Shown: positions 43,265-52,209 of the stretch, in pieces
Position numbering within the stretch: the first letter of the stretch is position 1
How the letters are laid out: every line of letters begins with the position of its first letter
Source of the DNA: Hymenobacter ruricola
Lineage (GTDB): Bacteria; Bacteroidota; Bacteroidia; Cytophagales; Hymenobacteraceae
DNA length: 64,000 bases
Reading direction: 5' to 3'
NCBI RefSeq assembly: GCF_015694525.1
Contig: NZ_JADQDM010000005.1
Coordinates: forward strand, 186,001-250,000
Program-made: the position numbers and the translations under genes
The notes under the pieces: generated by a model
What the model was told of the DNA's origin: nothing
Database searches by the model: none
The model's input: the letters and a program-made list of their open reading frames with translations, nothing else

Positions 43265-43579
43265 TTAGCTGCTGCCGAATTTCTCGCGGCCGCGCCACAA
43301 GTCCGCGTACATCTTAAAATCGCCCAACAGCGAGAACCACGGGTGCTGGAACGTGGCGGGCCGGTTATGCTCCACGAAAAAGTGACCCACCCAGGCGAAG
43401 CCATAAGCCGCCACAATGCCTGCTACCAGCCATCCCCAGCGCCCGCTCGCGCACAGCATCACCAGGCAAAGAAGCAACAGCGTAGTGCCCACGAAATGCA
43501 GAATCCGGGTGCCGCGCTGGCTGTGCTCGCGCAGGTAGCGTGGGTAAAACTCGGCGAAAGTGAGCGGCAAAGCGGACAT
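43265..43579 (-). CDS. Mpo1-like (DUF962) membrane protein
   Basis: This 104-residue membrane protein has two hydrophobic spans and conserved His residues in ILHFVGTT and GHFFVEHNRPATF. The family includes yeast Mpo1, a 2-hydroxy fatty acid dioxygenase that uses Fe(II), so a role in fatty acid alpha-oxidation is possible. Homologues in Bacteroidota have a similar length. The ATG at 43579 starts at the conserved N-terminus LTFAEFYPRYLREHSQ. Confidence 0.85.
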   Translation of the reverse strand: MSALPLTFAEFYPRYLREHSQRGTRILHFVGTTLLLLCLVMLCASGRWGWLVAGIVAAYGFAWVGHFFVEHNRPATFQHPWFSLLGDFKMYADLWRGREKFGSS

Positions 43580-43698
43580 AGAACAGGAATACAAGAGGTG
43601 ACACGAGCGGCAAGCCAACAACAACTCGCTCAAGTTCGGCAAATGCCCCGGATTTTTCACCAAACTTGCCAACCGAAACCAACCCTCGTTTTCCCGTC

Positions 43699-44184
43699 GT
43701 GTCCGAACCCCATTCGCCCCGTCCCGCGCCCGAGCTGGCCGCCATGATAGCCGCCTACAACCAGATGAACCACTACGGCCGCGCCAACGGCATGGCCCTG
43801 AGCGTGCCCGGGCCCGGCCGCGCCGACTACCGCATGACCGTGCTCGACGAGCACCTCTCCTCCCCCAACACCTGCCACGGCGGCGTGCTGGCCGGCCTGA
43901 TGGACGCGGCCCTGGGCGCGGCGGCCCTTTCCCTGGCCTTCACCAGGCTGGAATTCGTGTCCACCGTCGAGTTCAAGATAAACTACCTGCACGCCGTGCA
44001 CCTGCACGACAAATTGGTGGCCCGCGGTGTGGTCGACCACGCCGGCAACTCGCTGGTGGTGAGTAGCTGCGTTATTTACCGAGTAAAAGAAGGCGAGGAA
44101 GACGTAGCCGTGGCGCGCGGCCTGGGCACTTTCAACCGCTACCCCGCCAACAAGCGCGACTTCGCCAAGCTGGTGATGGAGTGA
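43699..44184 (+). CDS. PaaI-type hotdog thioesterase
   Basis: This hotdog-fold thioesterase of about 161 residues has the active-site region NTCHGGVLAGLMDAALGAAA and a following VEFKINYLHAV strand. It should hydrolyse an acyl-CoA, and PaaI in the phenylacetate pathway removes stalled CoA esters. It lies 24 kb from the paa genes, so membership in that pathway is not shown. The start is probably GTG at 43699 (giving SEPHSPRPAPEL); a TTG at 43666 is an alternative. Confidence 0.85.
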   Translation: MSEPHSPRPAPELAAMIAAYNQMNHYGRANGMALSVPGPGRADYRMTVLDEHLSSPNTCHGGVLAGLMDAALGAAALSLAFTRLEFVSTVEFKINYLHAVHLHDKLVARGVVDHAGNSLVVSSCVIYRVKEGEEDVAVARGLGTFNRYPANKRDFAKLVME

Positions 44185-44191
44185 CGGGCCA

Positions 44192-44375
44192 CCTGTCATT
44201 GCGAGGGCGCAGCCCGTGGCAATCCGTCCTCTCAATGCAACAAGCCTTGACTAAGCGATGTAGCCTTTACCAACCGCAAAAAAGCCCCTACGCTGTGCAG
44301 TGTAGGGGCTTTTCACATTAAAAAGTTAGTCGCTGAGAACAGGACAGATTGCTTCGCTGTGCTCGCAATGACAGG
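44192..44375. repeat. family C palindrome with an internal terminator
   Basis: The outer arms read CCTGTCATTGCGAGGGCGCA and end TGTGCTCGCAATGACAGG. They share GTCAT and ATGAC ends with families A and B. The loop is long and carries a separate terminator hairpin at 44278-44314. Confidence 0.85.
44278..44314. terminator. bidirectional intrinsic terminator
   Basis: AAAAGCCCCTAC (about 44280-44291) pairs with GTAGGGGCTTTT (44302-44313), with A and T runs on either side, between convergent thioesterase and NYN genes. Confidence 0.9.
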
Positions 44376-44381
44376 GGATTC

Positions 44382-45389
44382 CTACAGTTCGGCTGAGGCG
44401 TGCACGCCCACGGGCTCGTACTCGTCGTCGCCGTCGGTCATCTGAGGGGCTGGCACTTTGCGCACGTTGCGGGCGCAATCCTCGTCGCGGTGGTTGCGGC
44501 CCACCGTGAACTCTACCCAGTCGCCCTCGCGCAGGTCGTTGAAATCGCCTTCGGTGAGGTCGGCGTAGCTGAAAAACAGGTTGTTCGGCGGCATTACCAC
44601 GAAGCCGAAGCCATTTTTCAGGTTTTTGATGGTGCTCATGCCGAGCGTGCCCACGGGGCCGGCGGCGGTGGGGCCGGTGGGGCGGGCCAGCTTGGGCGCG
44701 GCGGCGGTGCTGGGCGCGAAGGCGGCGGGCTCGGTCTGGTTCACAAACAGGGCTTCCACCACTTCGTCCTGCTGCGCGAGGCCGCGGTCAATCACGTCGT
44801 GCATGGCCACCGGGTAAGTCACCTGCTCCAGAAGCTGCTGCGAGGCGCGCGTGACGCGGGTTTCGCCTTTGAAGTCTTCGTATTTGAAGTCCCAGTTCAG
44901 CAGCATCACGCGGGTGCCCACGGTGTTGAGTTTGCGGATGAGGGGCACGTAGTCGGAGTCGCCGGCGATGAGGACGACCACGTCGAGGGTTTTGTGCAGG
45001 GCCAGCTCTAGGGCTTCGAGCGACAGCCACACGTCGATGCCTTTTTCCTGCAGGCGGCCGTCGCGGGTTTTGAGGGCCATGTAGTGCGTTTGCACGCCCA
45101 GGTTCATCAGAATGTCGTCGAGCAGGCGGTCGTGAAACAGCCGGTCTTTGTCGCGGGCTTCGGTGGCGGAAAGGCGGCCGCGGAAGAAATGGGCGTCGGT
45201 GATTTGGGCGAGGCGCACGTCGACGTCTTCTTCTTCGGCTACCTGGTGGCGGATGTATTCGTGCAGTCCTTCGAGGCTAATGCGGGCCTTGCGCTCGTGC
45301 TGGAAATAATAATAGTCGCTGATTTTTAGAAAATAGTTGCCGTCATAGAAGACACCAACCCGAATCAAAGGGCTGTTCATCTGGTTCAT
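44382..45389 (-). CDS. NYN ribonuclease domain fused to a cold-shock domain
   Basis: This is a 335-residue cytoplasmic protein. The NYN (PIN-like, LabA/DUF88) domain covers about residues 8-200, with acidic metal-binding motifs VGVFYDGNYF, KGIDVWLSLEAL and LIAGDSDYVPL. A Pro/Ala linker leads to a cold-shock-like nucleic-acid-binding domain (about 245-315, IKNLKNGFGFVVMPPNN and LFFSYADL). It is probably a metal-dependent RNase guided by the cold-shock module. The ATG at 45389 was chosen, with an alternative three codons on. Confidence 0.85.
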   Translation of the reverse strand: MNQMNSPLIRVGVFYDGNYFLKISDYYYFQHERKARISLEGLHEYIRHQVAEEEDVDVRLAQITDAHFFRGRLSATEARDKDRLFHDRLLDDILMNLGVQTHYMALKTRDGRLQEKGIDVWLSLEALELALHKTLDVVVLIAGDSDYVPLIRKLNTVGTRVMLLNWDFKYEDFKGETRVTRASQQLLEQVTYPVAMHDVIDRGLAQQDEVVEALFVNQTEPAAFAPSTAAAPKLARPTGPTAAGPVGTLGMSTIKNLKNGFGFVVMPPNNLFFSYADLTEGDFNDLREGDWVEFTVGRNHRDEDCARNVRKVPAPQMTDGDDEYEPVGVHASAEL

Positions 45390-45787
45390 GAGTATGGAAT
45401 GGGGTAAAGTTAGAAAAAGTGCTTTGAGTGGGACAAGTTATTGTGAATGAAGTAGAAAAGCCAGCGATGATACGGCGTTAAAAGGCCATTGTCCGTCTTG
45501 CCAGCCAGGGTAATACTACTTGAAGAGCGGGGTGCGGCCTAAGGATAGGGGCCGGTTGCTCGAAGGGTTTAGGTTAATTGGTAGCTAAAAGAATGACAAG
45601 GTCCGAAATCGATTGAAAACGCTGGATAATAGCACGTCTCATGGCGAACACGGCCGTAATTTGTCGGTATATCTGCTGCGAAGCTAATGGTCTTGGCTGA
45701 CTTATGCAACAGTAAGCCGGCCGGGCCGAACCGAGCCGTTGCGCGGTCTGGCGATTAGGCTCGCCCAGCGTTGGGCTTACTCACCGG
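45390..45787. other. gene-free intergenic region
   Basis: About 400 bases with no supported gene on either strand, no hairpin of note and no match to the palindromic families. It must contain the promoter of the NYN gene. Confidence 0.5.
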
Positions 45788-46528
45788 CTAAAACCCCATT
45801 CGGCCTATGACCAGGCCTAATACCAGCAGCCCGTAGCCGGTGCAAATGGCCACCTCCAGCATGTTGCCGGACGCCGAGCCCGTGCTGATGAGCGGAATTT
45901 TAAAGGAATAGTCGAAAACCGGCAGAAACCACCGCACGCCCGCTTTGGTGAGGGTATCGGCCAGGAGGTGCGAGGCGTAGCCGCCCCCGGCAAACAGCGC
46001 CACGCCGTGCCAGCCCAGGTGCTGGTTGGCCAAGTGGCCGATGTAGGTCCAGAGGGCCGTGGCCCAGATGGTGTGCGTCCAGGAGCGGTGCGAGGTGAAG
46101 GGCGCCAGCGCCACAAACGTGCCCAGCAAGCTCAGCCACAGCTGCTCGGTGTAGAGCCCCGCCACCACCGTGGCCAGGCCCGTGAACAGCAGCGCCAGCC
46201 GCCGCGCCGAGCCGCCTTGCATGCCCACCCCAATGAGCCCAAACGCCAACGCCACCGTGTAATAGAGCCGCTGTTCGGCGCCGGGCGCGAGCTGCAGGTA
46301 GGCGTAGGCCGCAATGGCCAGGGCGCCGGCGGCAAAGGCCCAGCGCACGTAGTTCTGCGTGAAACCGAGGCGCTTGCTGAGGCGGCTTTCGGGGTGGTCG
46401 AGGTCGGGGGCGAGGCTGGAAAAGCCGGCCAGGGCAATGCCCGGCACCGAAAACGGCAGGCCCGGCACCAGCCCCGCAATGGCCACGCCGGTGATGAGGC
46501 CGATGGCCAGGTGAGAAGAGCCGCGCAT
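45788..46528 (-). CDS. YdjM-like membrane-bound metal-dependent hydrolase
   Basis: This 246-residue membrane protein has about six spans. The family signatures are MRGSSHLAIGLITGVAIAG at the start, APDLDHPESRLSKRLGF, HRSWTHTIWAT and GYASHLLADTLTKAG. The His/Asp motifs should bind a metal, but the reaction is unknown; E. coli YdjM is SOS-regulated. Mfd diverges from it, a suggestive neighbour for a DNA-damage-linked gene. The ATG at 46528 fits the family. Confidence 0.88.
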   Translation of the reverse strand: MRGSSHLAIGLITGVAIAGLVPGLPFSVPGIALAGFSSLAPDLDHPESRLSKRLGFTQNYVRWAFAAGALAIAAYAYLQLAPGAEQRLYYTVALAFGLIGVGMQGGSARRLALLFTGLATVVAGLYTEQLWLSLLGTFVALAPFTSHRSWTHTIWATALWTYIGHLANQHLGWHGVALFAGGGYASHLLADTLTKAGVRWFLPVFDYSFKIPLISTGSASGNMLEVAICTGYGLLVLGLVIGRMGF

Positions 46529-46561
46529 TTATAGGGTAATGTATGTTTGCTGTGGAACACG

Positions 46562-46606
46562 CCCCCGTTCGTCATCCTTCGCTACACTCAGGATGACGAA
46601 CGGGGG
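46562..46606. repeat. short perfect palindrome of family B type
   Basis: CCCCCGTTCGTCATCC (46562-46577) and GGATGACGAACGGGGG (46591-46606) pair perfectly around TTCGCTACACTCA. The inner sequence GTCATCCTTCGCTACACTCA resembles a shortened family B element. It lies in the divergent ydjM-mfd space. Confidence 0.8.
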
Positions 46607-46726
46607 CTGCGAAGCTACGGGCAGCCCCGGAAACCTTCGCCGCCGCTCCGGTGTATTTACCCCCGCAGCCCGACCGGAAATTTCTCTGGCCGGGCTAGTT
46701 CATTTGCCCGCCTAGCCCACTTTTCT

Positions 46727-49700
46727 GTGCAAGTAGCCGACTTTCTCCGCCTCTATCGCCTTTCGCCCGAGCTGCAAACCCTGGCCGCGCGCCTGCGCGG
46801 CGCCGCCAAACCCGACCCCAGCGGCGTGCGCCTGCACCTGCGCGGCCTCGTGGGCAGCCAGGATGCCGTGGTGGCCGCCGCCGTGGCCCACGGCCAGCAC
46901 CCGCACGTGTTTGTGCTGCACGACAAGGACGAGGCGGCCTACTTTCTGTCCGACTTGCAGCACCTGCTGCCGGAAGGGCCGGAGGCGCTGTTGTTTCCGA
47001 GCTCCTACAAGCGGGCGTACCAGTTCGACGAAACGGAAAACGCCAACGTGCTGATGCGCGCCGAAGTGCTGAACCGGGTGAACACGACGCGCGTGGCCGC
47101 GGCCGGCAACAGCGTGTTCATCGTGACGTACCCGGAGGCGCTGACGGAGAAGGTAATCAACCGGCAGAGTCTGGTGAAGAACACCTTCAACGCGAAGGTG
47201 GGCGACAAGCTGGACGTGAATTTCCTGGGTGAGCTGCTGGGCGAGTACGACTTCGAGAAGACGGATTTCGTGTACGAGGCGGGGCAATACGCGGTGCGCG
47301 GCGGCATCGTGGACGTGTTCAGCTACGCGAATGAGCTGCCGTTTCGATTGGAATTGTTCGGCGATGAGATTGAGAGTATTCGGACGTTTAATCCCGAAAC
47401 GCAACTGTCGGTGGAGCCACGGCCCAGCATCAGCATTATCCCCAACGTGCAGACCAAAATGCTGCACGAGACGCGGGAGGCCTTCTTTGATTTTCTGCCG
47501 CGCACGGCCTGCATTTGGCTAAAAGACGTGCGGCAGACGCTGGACGTGGTGAGCGAGCTGTACGAGAAGGCCGAAGCCAACTTCGAGCAGATGCTGAGCG
47601 AGGCGCACGGCATGCAAATAGTGAGCAAACCGGCCGATTTGTTCGAGTCGGGCAAGAACTTCAAGAAGCTGCTCGATGAGTTTGCGGTGGTGGAGTTTGG
47701 CAAGCGCTTCCACTTCAAGAACGCCGAGACGTTTCAGTTTACGGCCAAGCCGCAGCCCAGCTTTAACAAGGAATTTGAGCGCATGGCCAAGAACCTGCGC
47801 GAAAACCAACTGCGCAACTTCACCACCATTATTGCTGCCGACACCGTGCGCCAGGCCGACCGGCTGCGCACGATTTTTGATGAACTGGACAACAACGTGC
47901 AGTTTCAGCACCTGCTGCTGGCGTTGCGCGAGGGCTACGTGGACGAGCAGCTGGAGCTGGCCGTGTACACCGACCACCAGCTGTTTGAGCGCTACTACCG
48001 GGCCCAGGAAACCAAGAAATTCTCGAAGAAAAAGGCGCTGACGCTGCGCGAGTTGAAGACGCTGCAACCCGGCGACTACGTGACGCACCAGGACTACGGC
48101 ATTGCGCGCTTCGCAGGCCTGACGCAGGTCGACATCAACGGGCAGATTCAGGAGGCCATTCGACTGGTGTACCGCGACGACGACGTGCTGACGGTGAGCA
48201 TCCACGCGCTGCACAAGATTGCGAAGTACAGTGGCCAGGAGGGCTCGCCGCCGACGATGAGCAAGCTGGGCTCGCCGGAGTGGGAAAACAAGAAGAAGTC
48301 GGTGAAGAAGAAGGTGAAGGACATTGCCGCCGACCTTATCCGGCTGTACGCCAAGCGCAAGACCGCGCCGGGCTTTGCCTTTTCACCCGATGGCTTCATG
48401 CAGGCCGAGCTGGAATCGAGCTTCATTTACGAGGACACGCCCGACCAGGCCAAGGCCACCGAAGACGTGAAAAACGACATGCAGCAGCCCCACCCCATGG
48501 ACCGGCTGGTATGCGGCGACGTGGGCTTTGGCAAGACCGAAGTGGCCATTCGGGCGGCTTTCAAGGCCGTGGCCGATGGCAAGCAGGCCGCTGTGCTGGT
48601 GCCCACTACCATCCTGGCCATGCAGCACTATAAGACCTTCCGCGACCGGCTGGCCACGCTGCCCGTGACGGTGGAGTACATCAACCGCTTCAAGTCGACC
48701 AAGCAAATCAAGGAGACGCTGGCCCGCGTGGCCGAGGGCAAAACCGATATTCTGATTGGCACGCACCGGCTGACCAACAAGGACATCAAGTTCAAGGACC
48801 TGGGCTTGCTGGTGATTGACGAGGAACAGAAGTTCGGCGTGAAAACCAAAGACAAGCTCAAGGAGCTGAAGGTGAACGTGGACACGCTCACACTCTCGGC
48901 CACGCCCATTCCGCGCACGCTGCACTTCTCGCTGATGGGCGCCCGCGACCTGAGCGTGATTGCGACGCCGCCGCCTAACCGACAGCCGGTGCAAACCGAG
49001 CTGCACGTGTTCGATGAGATTCTGATTCGCGACGCGGTGGCGCGGGAATTGAAGCGTGGCGGGCAGGTGTTTTTCGTGCACAACCGCGTGAAGGACCTCG
49101 ACGAGCAGGCCGCCATGATACTGCGCATGGTGCCCGATGCCCGCATCACCACCATTCACGGGCAGATGGAGGGCGACCAGCTCGAAAAGCGGATGATGAA
49201 GTTCGTGGAGGGCGAGTACGACGTGCTGGTGAGCACCAACCTGATTGAGTCGGGCCTCGATATTCCCAACGCCAACACCATCATCATCAACCGCGCCCAC
49301 CTGCACGGGCTGAGCGACTTGCACCAGATGCGCGGCCGCGTGGGTCGCTCCAACCGCAAAGCTTACTGCTACTTGCTCACGCCGCCGGTGGCCAACCTGC
49401 CCTCGGATGCGCGCAAGCGGCTGAGCACGCTGGAGGAATTTTCGGACCTGGGGGCGGGTTTCAACGTGGCCATGCGCGACCTCGACATTCGCGGTGCCGG
49501 CAATTTGCTGGGCGGCGAGCAGTCGGGTTTCATCAACGACCTGGGCTACGAAACCTACCACCGGATTTTGGACGAGGCCGTGACGGAGCTCAAAGAAACC
49601 GAATTCCGGGACCTTTTCCTGGGCGACTCCAACCAGCGGCTGCAAGCGGCGGCCGGCGCGGGCCGCTCGCGCGAGTGCAACGTGGAGACGGACCAGCAGG

Positions 49701-50140
49701 TCCTCATCCCGGAAAAGTACGTGAGCAACGTGTCGGAGCGCCTGCAGCTCTATGCCAAGCTCGACCGCGCCCAGAAGCCGGAGGAGCTGCAAAAGCTGCT
49801 CACCAGCATGACGGACCGGTTCGGGCCGCTGCCATCCGAGGTGGAGCAGCTGGCCGACATCGTGCGGCTGCGCTGGCAGGCCTGCAAGGTGGGCTTCACC
49901 AAAATCACGCTCAAGCGCGACACGTTGAAAGGCTACTTAGCCGCTGATGACGACCACAAGGCTTACTTCCAGGGCGAGCAGTTCGGCACCATCCTGAACT
50001 ACGTGCAGACGCACCCGCGCACGGCCAAGCTGAAAGAGCACAAGGAGCAGCTCATTGTGACGTTTGACGAGGTGCGCTCCATTCAGCAGGCCAAGCGGGT
50101 GCTCAGCGAGCTGGGCAGCGAGGAAGCGGTAGCAGCGTAG
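46727..50140 (+). CDS. mfd: transcription-repair coupling factor
   Basis: This protein of about 1137 residues removes stalled RNA polymerase and recruits UvrA. The UvrB-homology region is at the N-terminus (GQYAVRGGIVDVFSYANELP), and the RNA-polymerase-interacting domain at LQPGDYVTHQDYGIARFAG. The RecG-like translocase follows with Walker A GDVGFGKTEV near 597 and LVIDEEQKFG near 695. A C-terminal TRCF domain is also present. The start is probably GTG at 46727 (QVADFLRLYR); longer readings run through a palindrome. Length and motif order are normal. Confidence 0.94.
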   Translation: MQVADFLRLYRLSPELQTLAARLRGAAKPDPSGVRLHLRGLVGSQDAVVAAAVAHGQHPHVFVLHDKDEAAYFLSDLQHLLPEGPEALLFPSSYKRAYQFDETENANVLMRAEVLNRVNTTRVAAAGNSVFIVTYPEALTEKVINRQSLVKNTFNAKVGDKLDVNFLGELLGEYDFEKTDFVYEAGQYAVRGGIVDVFSYANELPFRLELFGDEIESIRTFNPETQLSVEPRPSISIIPNVQTKMLHETREAFFDFLPRTACIWLKDVRQTLDVVSELYEKAEANFEQMLSEAHGMQIVSKPADLFESGKNFKKLLDEFAVVEFGKRFHFKNAETFQFTAKPQPSFNKEFERMAKNLRENQLRNFTTIIAADTVRQADRLRTIFDELDNNVQFQHLLLALREGYVDEQLELAVYTDHQLFERYYRAQETKKFSKKKALTLRELKTLQPGDYVTHQDYGIARFAGLTQVDINGQIQEAIRLVYRDDDVLTVSIHALHKIAKYSGQEGSPPTMSKLGSPEWENKKKSVKKKVKDIAADLIRLYAKRKTAPGFAFSPDGFMQAELESSFIYEDTPDQAKATEDVKNDMQQPHPMDRLVCGDVGFGKTEVAIRAAFKAVADGKQAAVLVPTTILAMQHYKTFRDRLATLPVTVEYINRFKSTKQIKETLARVAEGKTDILIGTHRLTNKDIKFKDLGLLVIDEEQKFGVKTKDKLKELKVNVDTLTLSATPIPRTLHFSLMGARDLSVIATPPPNRQPVQTELHVFDEILIRDAVARELKRGGQVFFVHNRVKDLDEQAAMILRMVPDARITTIHGQMEGDQLEKRMMKFVEGEYDVLVSTNLIESGLDIPNANTIIINRAHLHGLSDLHQMRGRVGRSNRKAYCYLLTPPVANLPSDARKRLSTLEEFSDLGAGFNVAMRDLDIRGAGNLLGGEQSGFINDLGYETYHRILDEAVTELKETEFRDLFLGDSNQRLQAAAGAGRSRECNVETDQQVLIPEKYVSNVSERLQLYAKLDRAQKPEELQKLLTSMTDRFGPLPSEVEQLADIVRLRWQACKVGFTKITLKRDTLKGYLAADDDHKAYFQGEQFGTILNYVQTHPRTAKLKEHKEQLIVTFDEVRSIQQAKRVLSELGSEEAVAA

Positions 50141-50146
50141 GCGGGG

Positions 50147-50770
50147 CTATTTGCCGGCGTTGCCGCGGTACTTGGTCCAGAGCTGAGCGGCGTAGGAGCG
50201 GAAGGCGGCCGGGCCTTTGCCAAACGCCTCATCAAAGGTAAATTGCCCGCCATCGTAAGTGGTGGCCGATACCTTGATGTGAGTAGTGCCCCGCACGGCG
50301 TACTTCCGGCCGGCCTCGTACATGATGATTTTCAGGCTGTTCGGGTCCACGCCGCCCTGGCAGGCGGTTTGGTACATCAGCCACACTTCGGCTTGGCCGT
50401 TGCGGTCCAGGTCGGTCACGGCGAAGGAATGCGGGACAAAGTTGGCTTCAATGTCCAGCGGGCACTCCTTCACGAAGTCGGTCACTTTCCAGGTTGGCTG
50501 CCAGGCGGCGCCTTGCAGCAGGTAGTGGCTGGCGTAAAGGGCCGCGTCGCGCGCGCCTTCAGCCTCGGGGCTTTTGCTGGCGGTGGCGCCGGTTTCGGTG
50601 GCAATTACGAGGTGGTCACCCTGGGTGTCGGTCCAGCGGGCGGCGTCCACCACGTGGCCGGCGTAGGCAATGCTTTTGGGAATGCCCGTGGCGGTCAGCT
50701 TCGTCACGCGGGGTTGGGCGTGGCCGGTTTGGGTGGCCAGCAGGAGCGCCAGCAGCGGCAGTTGTTTCAT
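50147..50770 (-). CDS. secreted protein resembling the M949_RS01915 family
   Basis: This 207-residue protein has a signal peptide (MKQLPLLALLLATQTGHA). The middle AVTDLDRNGQAEVWLMYQTA looks like an EF-hand or FG-GAP-like calcium loop, followed by GGVDPNSLKIIMYEAGRKYA and TFDEAFGKGPAAFRSYAAQL. It resembles a Bacteroidota family annotated as linked to surface polysaccharide synthesis, but no such gene is nearby, so its function is open. It is convergent with mfd, six bases apart. Confidence 0.72.
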   Translation of the reverse strand: MKQLPLLALLLATQTGHAQPRVTKLTATGIPKSIAYAGHVVDAARWTDTQGDHLVIATETGATASKSPEAEGARDAALYASHYLLQGAAWQPTWKVTDFVKECPLDIEANFVPHSFAVTDLDRNGQAEVWLMYQTACQGGVDPNSLKIIMYEAGRKYAVRGTTHIKVSATTYDGGQFTFDEAFGKGPAAFRSYAAQLWTKYRGNAGK

Positions 50771-50798
50771 GGTGAATGATGGCGGCGCGGTGGCCCTA

Positions 50799-51539
50799 TT
50801 ATTTCTTCGTGAGGCCCTGGTCGGTGACGGTCAGCTGGCTCACGTCAAAACCATACTGCTTTTTGAGGAAGGCCGCGATGGTTTGCTGGTAAGCGGGTAG
50901 CGTGTTGTTTTGGGAGGCGCCCAGCCAGCCGGCTTCCAGCATCACGGTTTGCAGCTTGAGCGCCTCGCCGAACTCGGCTGCGGCGCCGGGCGCGCTCAGC
51001 GTGGGGGTTTGCGTAAGCACGACCTGGGCCTGGCGCCGCACGCTGCCGGCCATGGCCGGCGTGATGGCCGCTCGGTCCTGGCCGTTGTTCGCAATCAGGG
51101 TGCCGAGCGCCAAGAAGCCCGCCAGGGCATCAGCGGCGGAGTTTTCGCGCAGGCCGGTGCCGCGCACGATGTTGGCATACACTTGTCCGTAGTCGGTTTT
51201 GCCGGGCCCAAAACCCTCGCGGACGCCTTGGGCCGCCGTTGGATTGGTGCGCGCGAGCTGGGTGGCGTAGCTGGCCACAGCTTTTTGCCGGAGCGCGGGC
51301 GTAGAGGTGTAAGTCAGGGCGGCAACCGTTGTTTTCGGGGCGGCGGGCTTGCTGTTGGTGGCGTTTTCCCGCAGGCTGCGGCCCACGGTATTCTCAAAAA
51401 GCATGTTGTTTATGGCCAGCTGGCCCGCCAGCCCTTCAAACATGACGGGCGCATCCTGGGCGCGGGCCGCGGGCGCGGCGGCCAACAGCAAGCCCGCAGT
51501 CAGCGCGCTATAGGCAGCAGTTTTGAGCGAAAATTTCAT
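50799..51539 (-). CDS. secreted protein, DUF6683-like
   Basis: This 246-residue protein has a signal peptide (MKFSLKTAAYSALTAGLLLA, cleaved near ARAQ). The rest is helical with TDYGQVYANIVRGTGLREN and NSAADALAGFLALGTLIANN, which resembles the DUF6683 family. There is no catalytic motif. The gene lies 28 bases upstream of the previous one on the same strand, so the two are probably co-transcribed. The ATG at 51539 precedes the signal peptide. Confidence 0.72.
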   Translation of the reverse strand: MKFSLKTAAYSALTAGLLLAAAPAARAQDAPVMFEGLAGQLAINNMLFENTVGRSLRENATNSKPAAPKTTVAALTYTSTPALRQKAVASYATQLARTNPTAAQGVREGFGPGKTDYGQVYANIVRGTGLRENSAADALAGFLALGTLIANNGQDRAAITPAMAGSVRRQAQVVLTQTPTLSAPGAAAEFGEALKLQTVMLEAGWLGASQNNTLPAYQQTIAAFLKKQYGFDVSQLTVTDQGLTKK

Positions 51540-51766
51540 AACCAGGCAGTGACTACGAGTGGAAAGGTCATCATCCTACGGTCTTAGCCCGGCATCCGTT
51601 CAGGCAGGCGCGCAGCCATAAAAAGGGGCCCGCGTGAATGCCGCTAATGCCGCCAGCTATTAAAGCGCCGGGTAAACGCAACAGTAGTTTTTAAACCAAC
51701 AGTCGCGGCCCCAAAGCCGTATCCCTTGTTCATAATCCTTTCCGCATTTCAACTTCCTTCCCACTC

Positions 51767-52108
51767 ATGAAAAATCTTCTCATCCTGGCTGCTTTGGCCG
51801 CCAGCATCACCACGGCTTCGGCCCAAACGCCCACTTCCCAGGGCAAGTCCGGGTCGGCGGCGCAGCGCGCCTCCAGCAGCACCTCCGATGCGTCCGCGCC
51901 CTCGCCCACTGTTTCGGCGCCCAACGTGTCGGCCGGCAACGGGCAGCGCACGGGCAAGAAAATCAACACAGCGCCGGCCACGGGCGCCACGCGGGCGTCG
52001 CGGTCCAGCTCCACCACCAAGTCGGCCAACCAGGGCGTGGGCACGGGCAGCGGCAACATCGAGTCGCTCTCCAAAACCCAGAAGGACAAGCCGGGCGCGA
52101 AGAAATAA
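51767..52108 (+). CDS. small secreted Ser/Ala/Thr-rich protein
   Basis: This 113-residue protein starts with a signal peptide (MKNLLILAALAASITTASAQ). The rest is low-complexity, rich in Ser, Ala, Thr, Gly and Lys, and likely disordered. A strong terminator follows its stop codon. No function is recognised; an envelope-associated or extracellular role is inferred from the signal peptide only. Confidence 0.7.
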   Translation: MKNLLILAALAASITTASAQTPTSQGKSGSAAQRASSSTSDASAPSPTVSAPNVSAGNGQRTGKKINTAPATGATRASRSSSTTKSANQGVGTGSGNIESLSKTQKDKPGAKK

Positions 52109-52129
52109 ACGGCTGGAATTAATCGTTGG

Positions 52130-52167
52130 GCCCGGCCCGTTGTTTGCGCAACGGGCCGGGCTTTTTT
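52130..52167 (+). terminator. intrinsic terminator
   Basis: GCCCGGCCCGTTG (52130-52142) pairs with CAACGGGCCGGGC (52149-52161) and is followed by six T residues. Confidence 0.93.
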
Positions 52168-52209
52168 CGGGCCGGTTCTTATCTTGCGCTCCTGCCTTTG
52201 CCGCCGCGT

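Noticed and set aside
43699..44184. paaI belonging to the phenylacetate operon
   Set aside because: The thioesterase is 24 kb away and hotdog thioesterases are common; there is no direct link to the paa genes.
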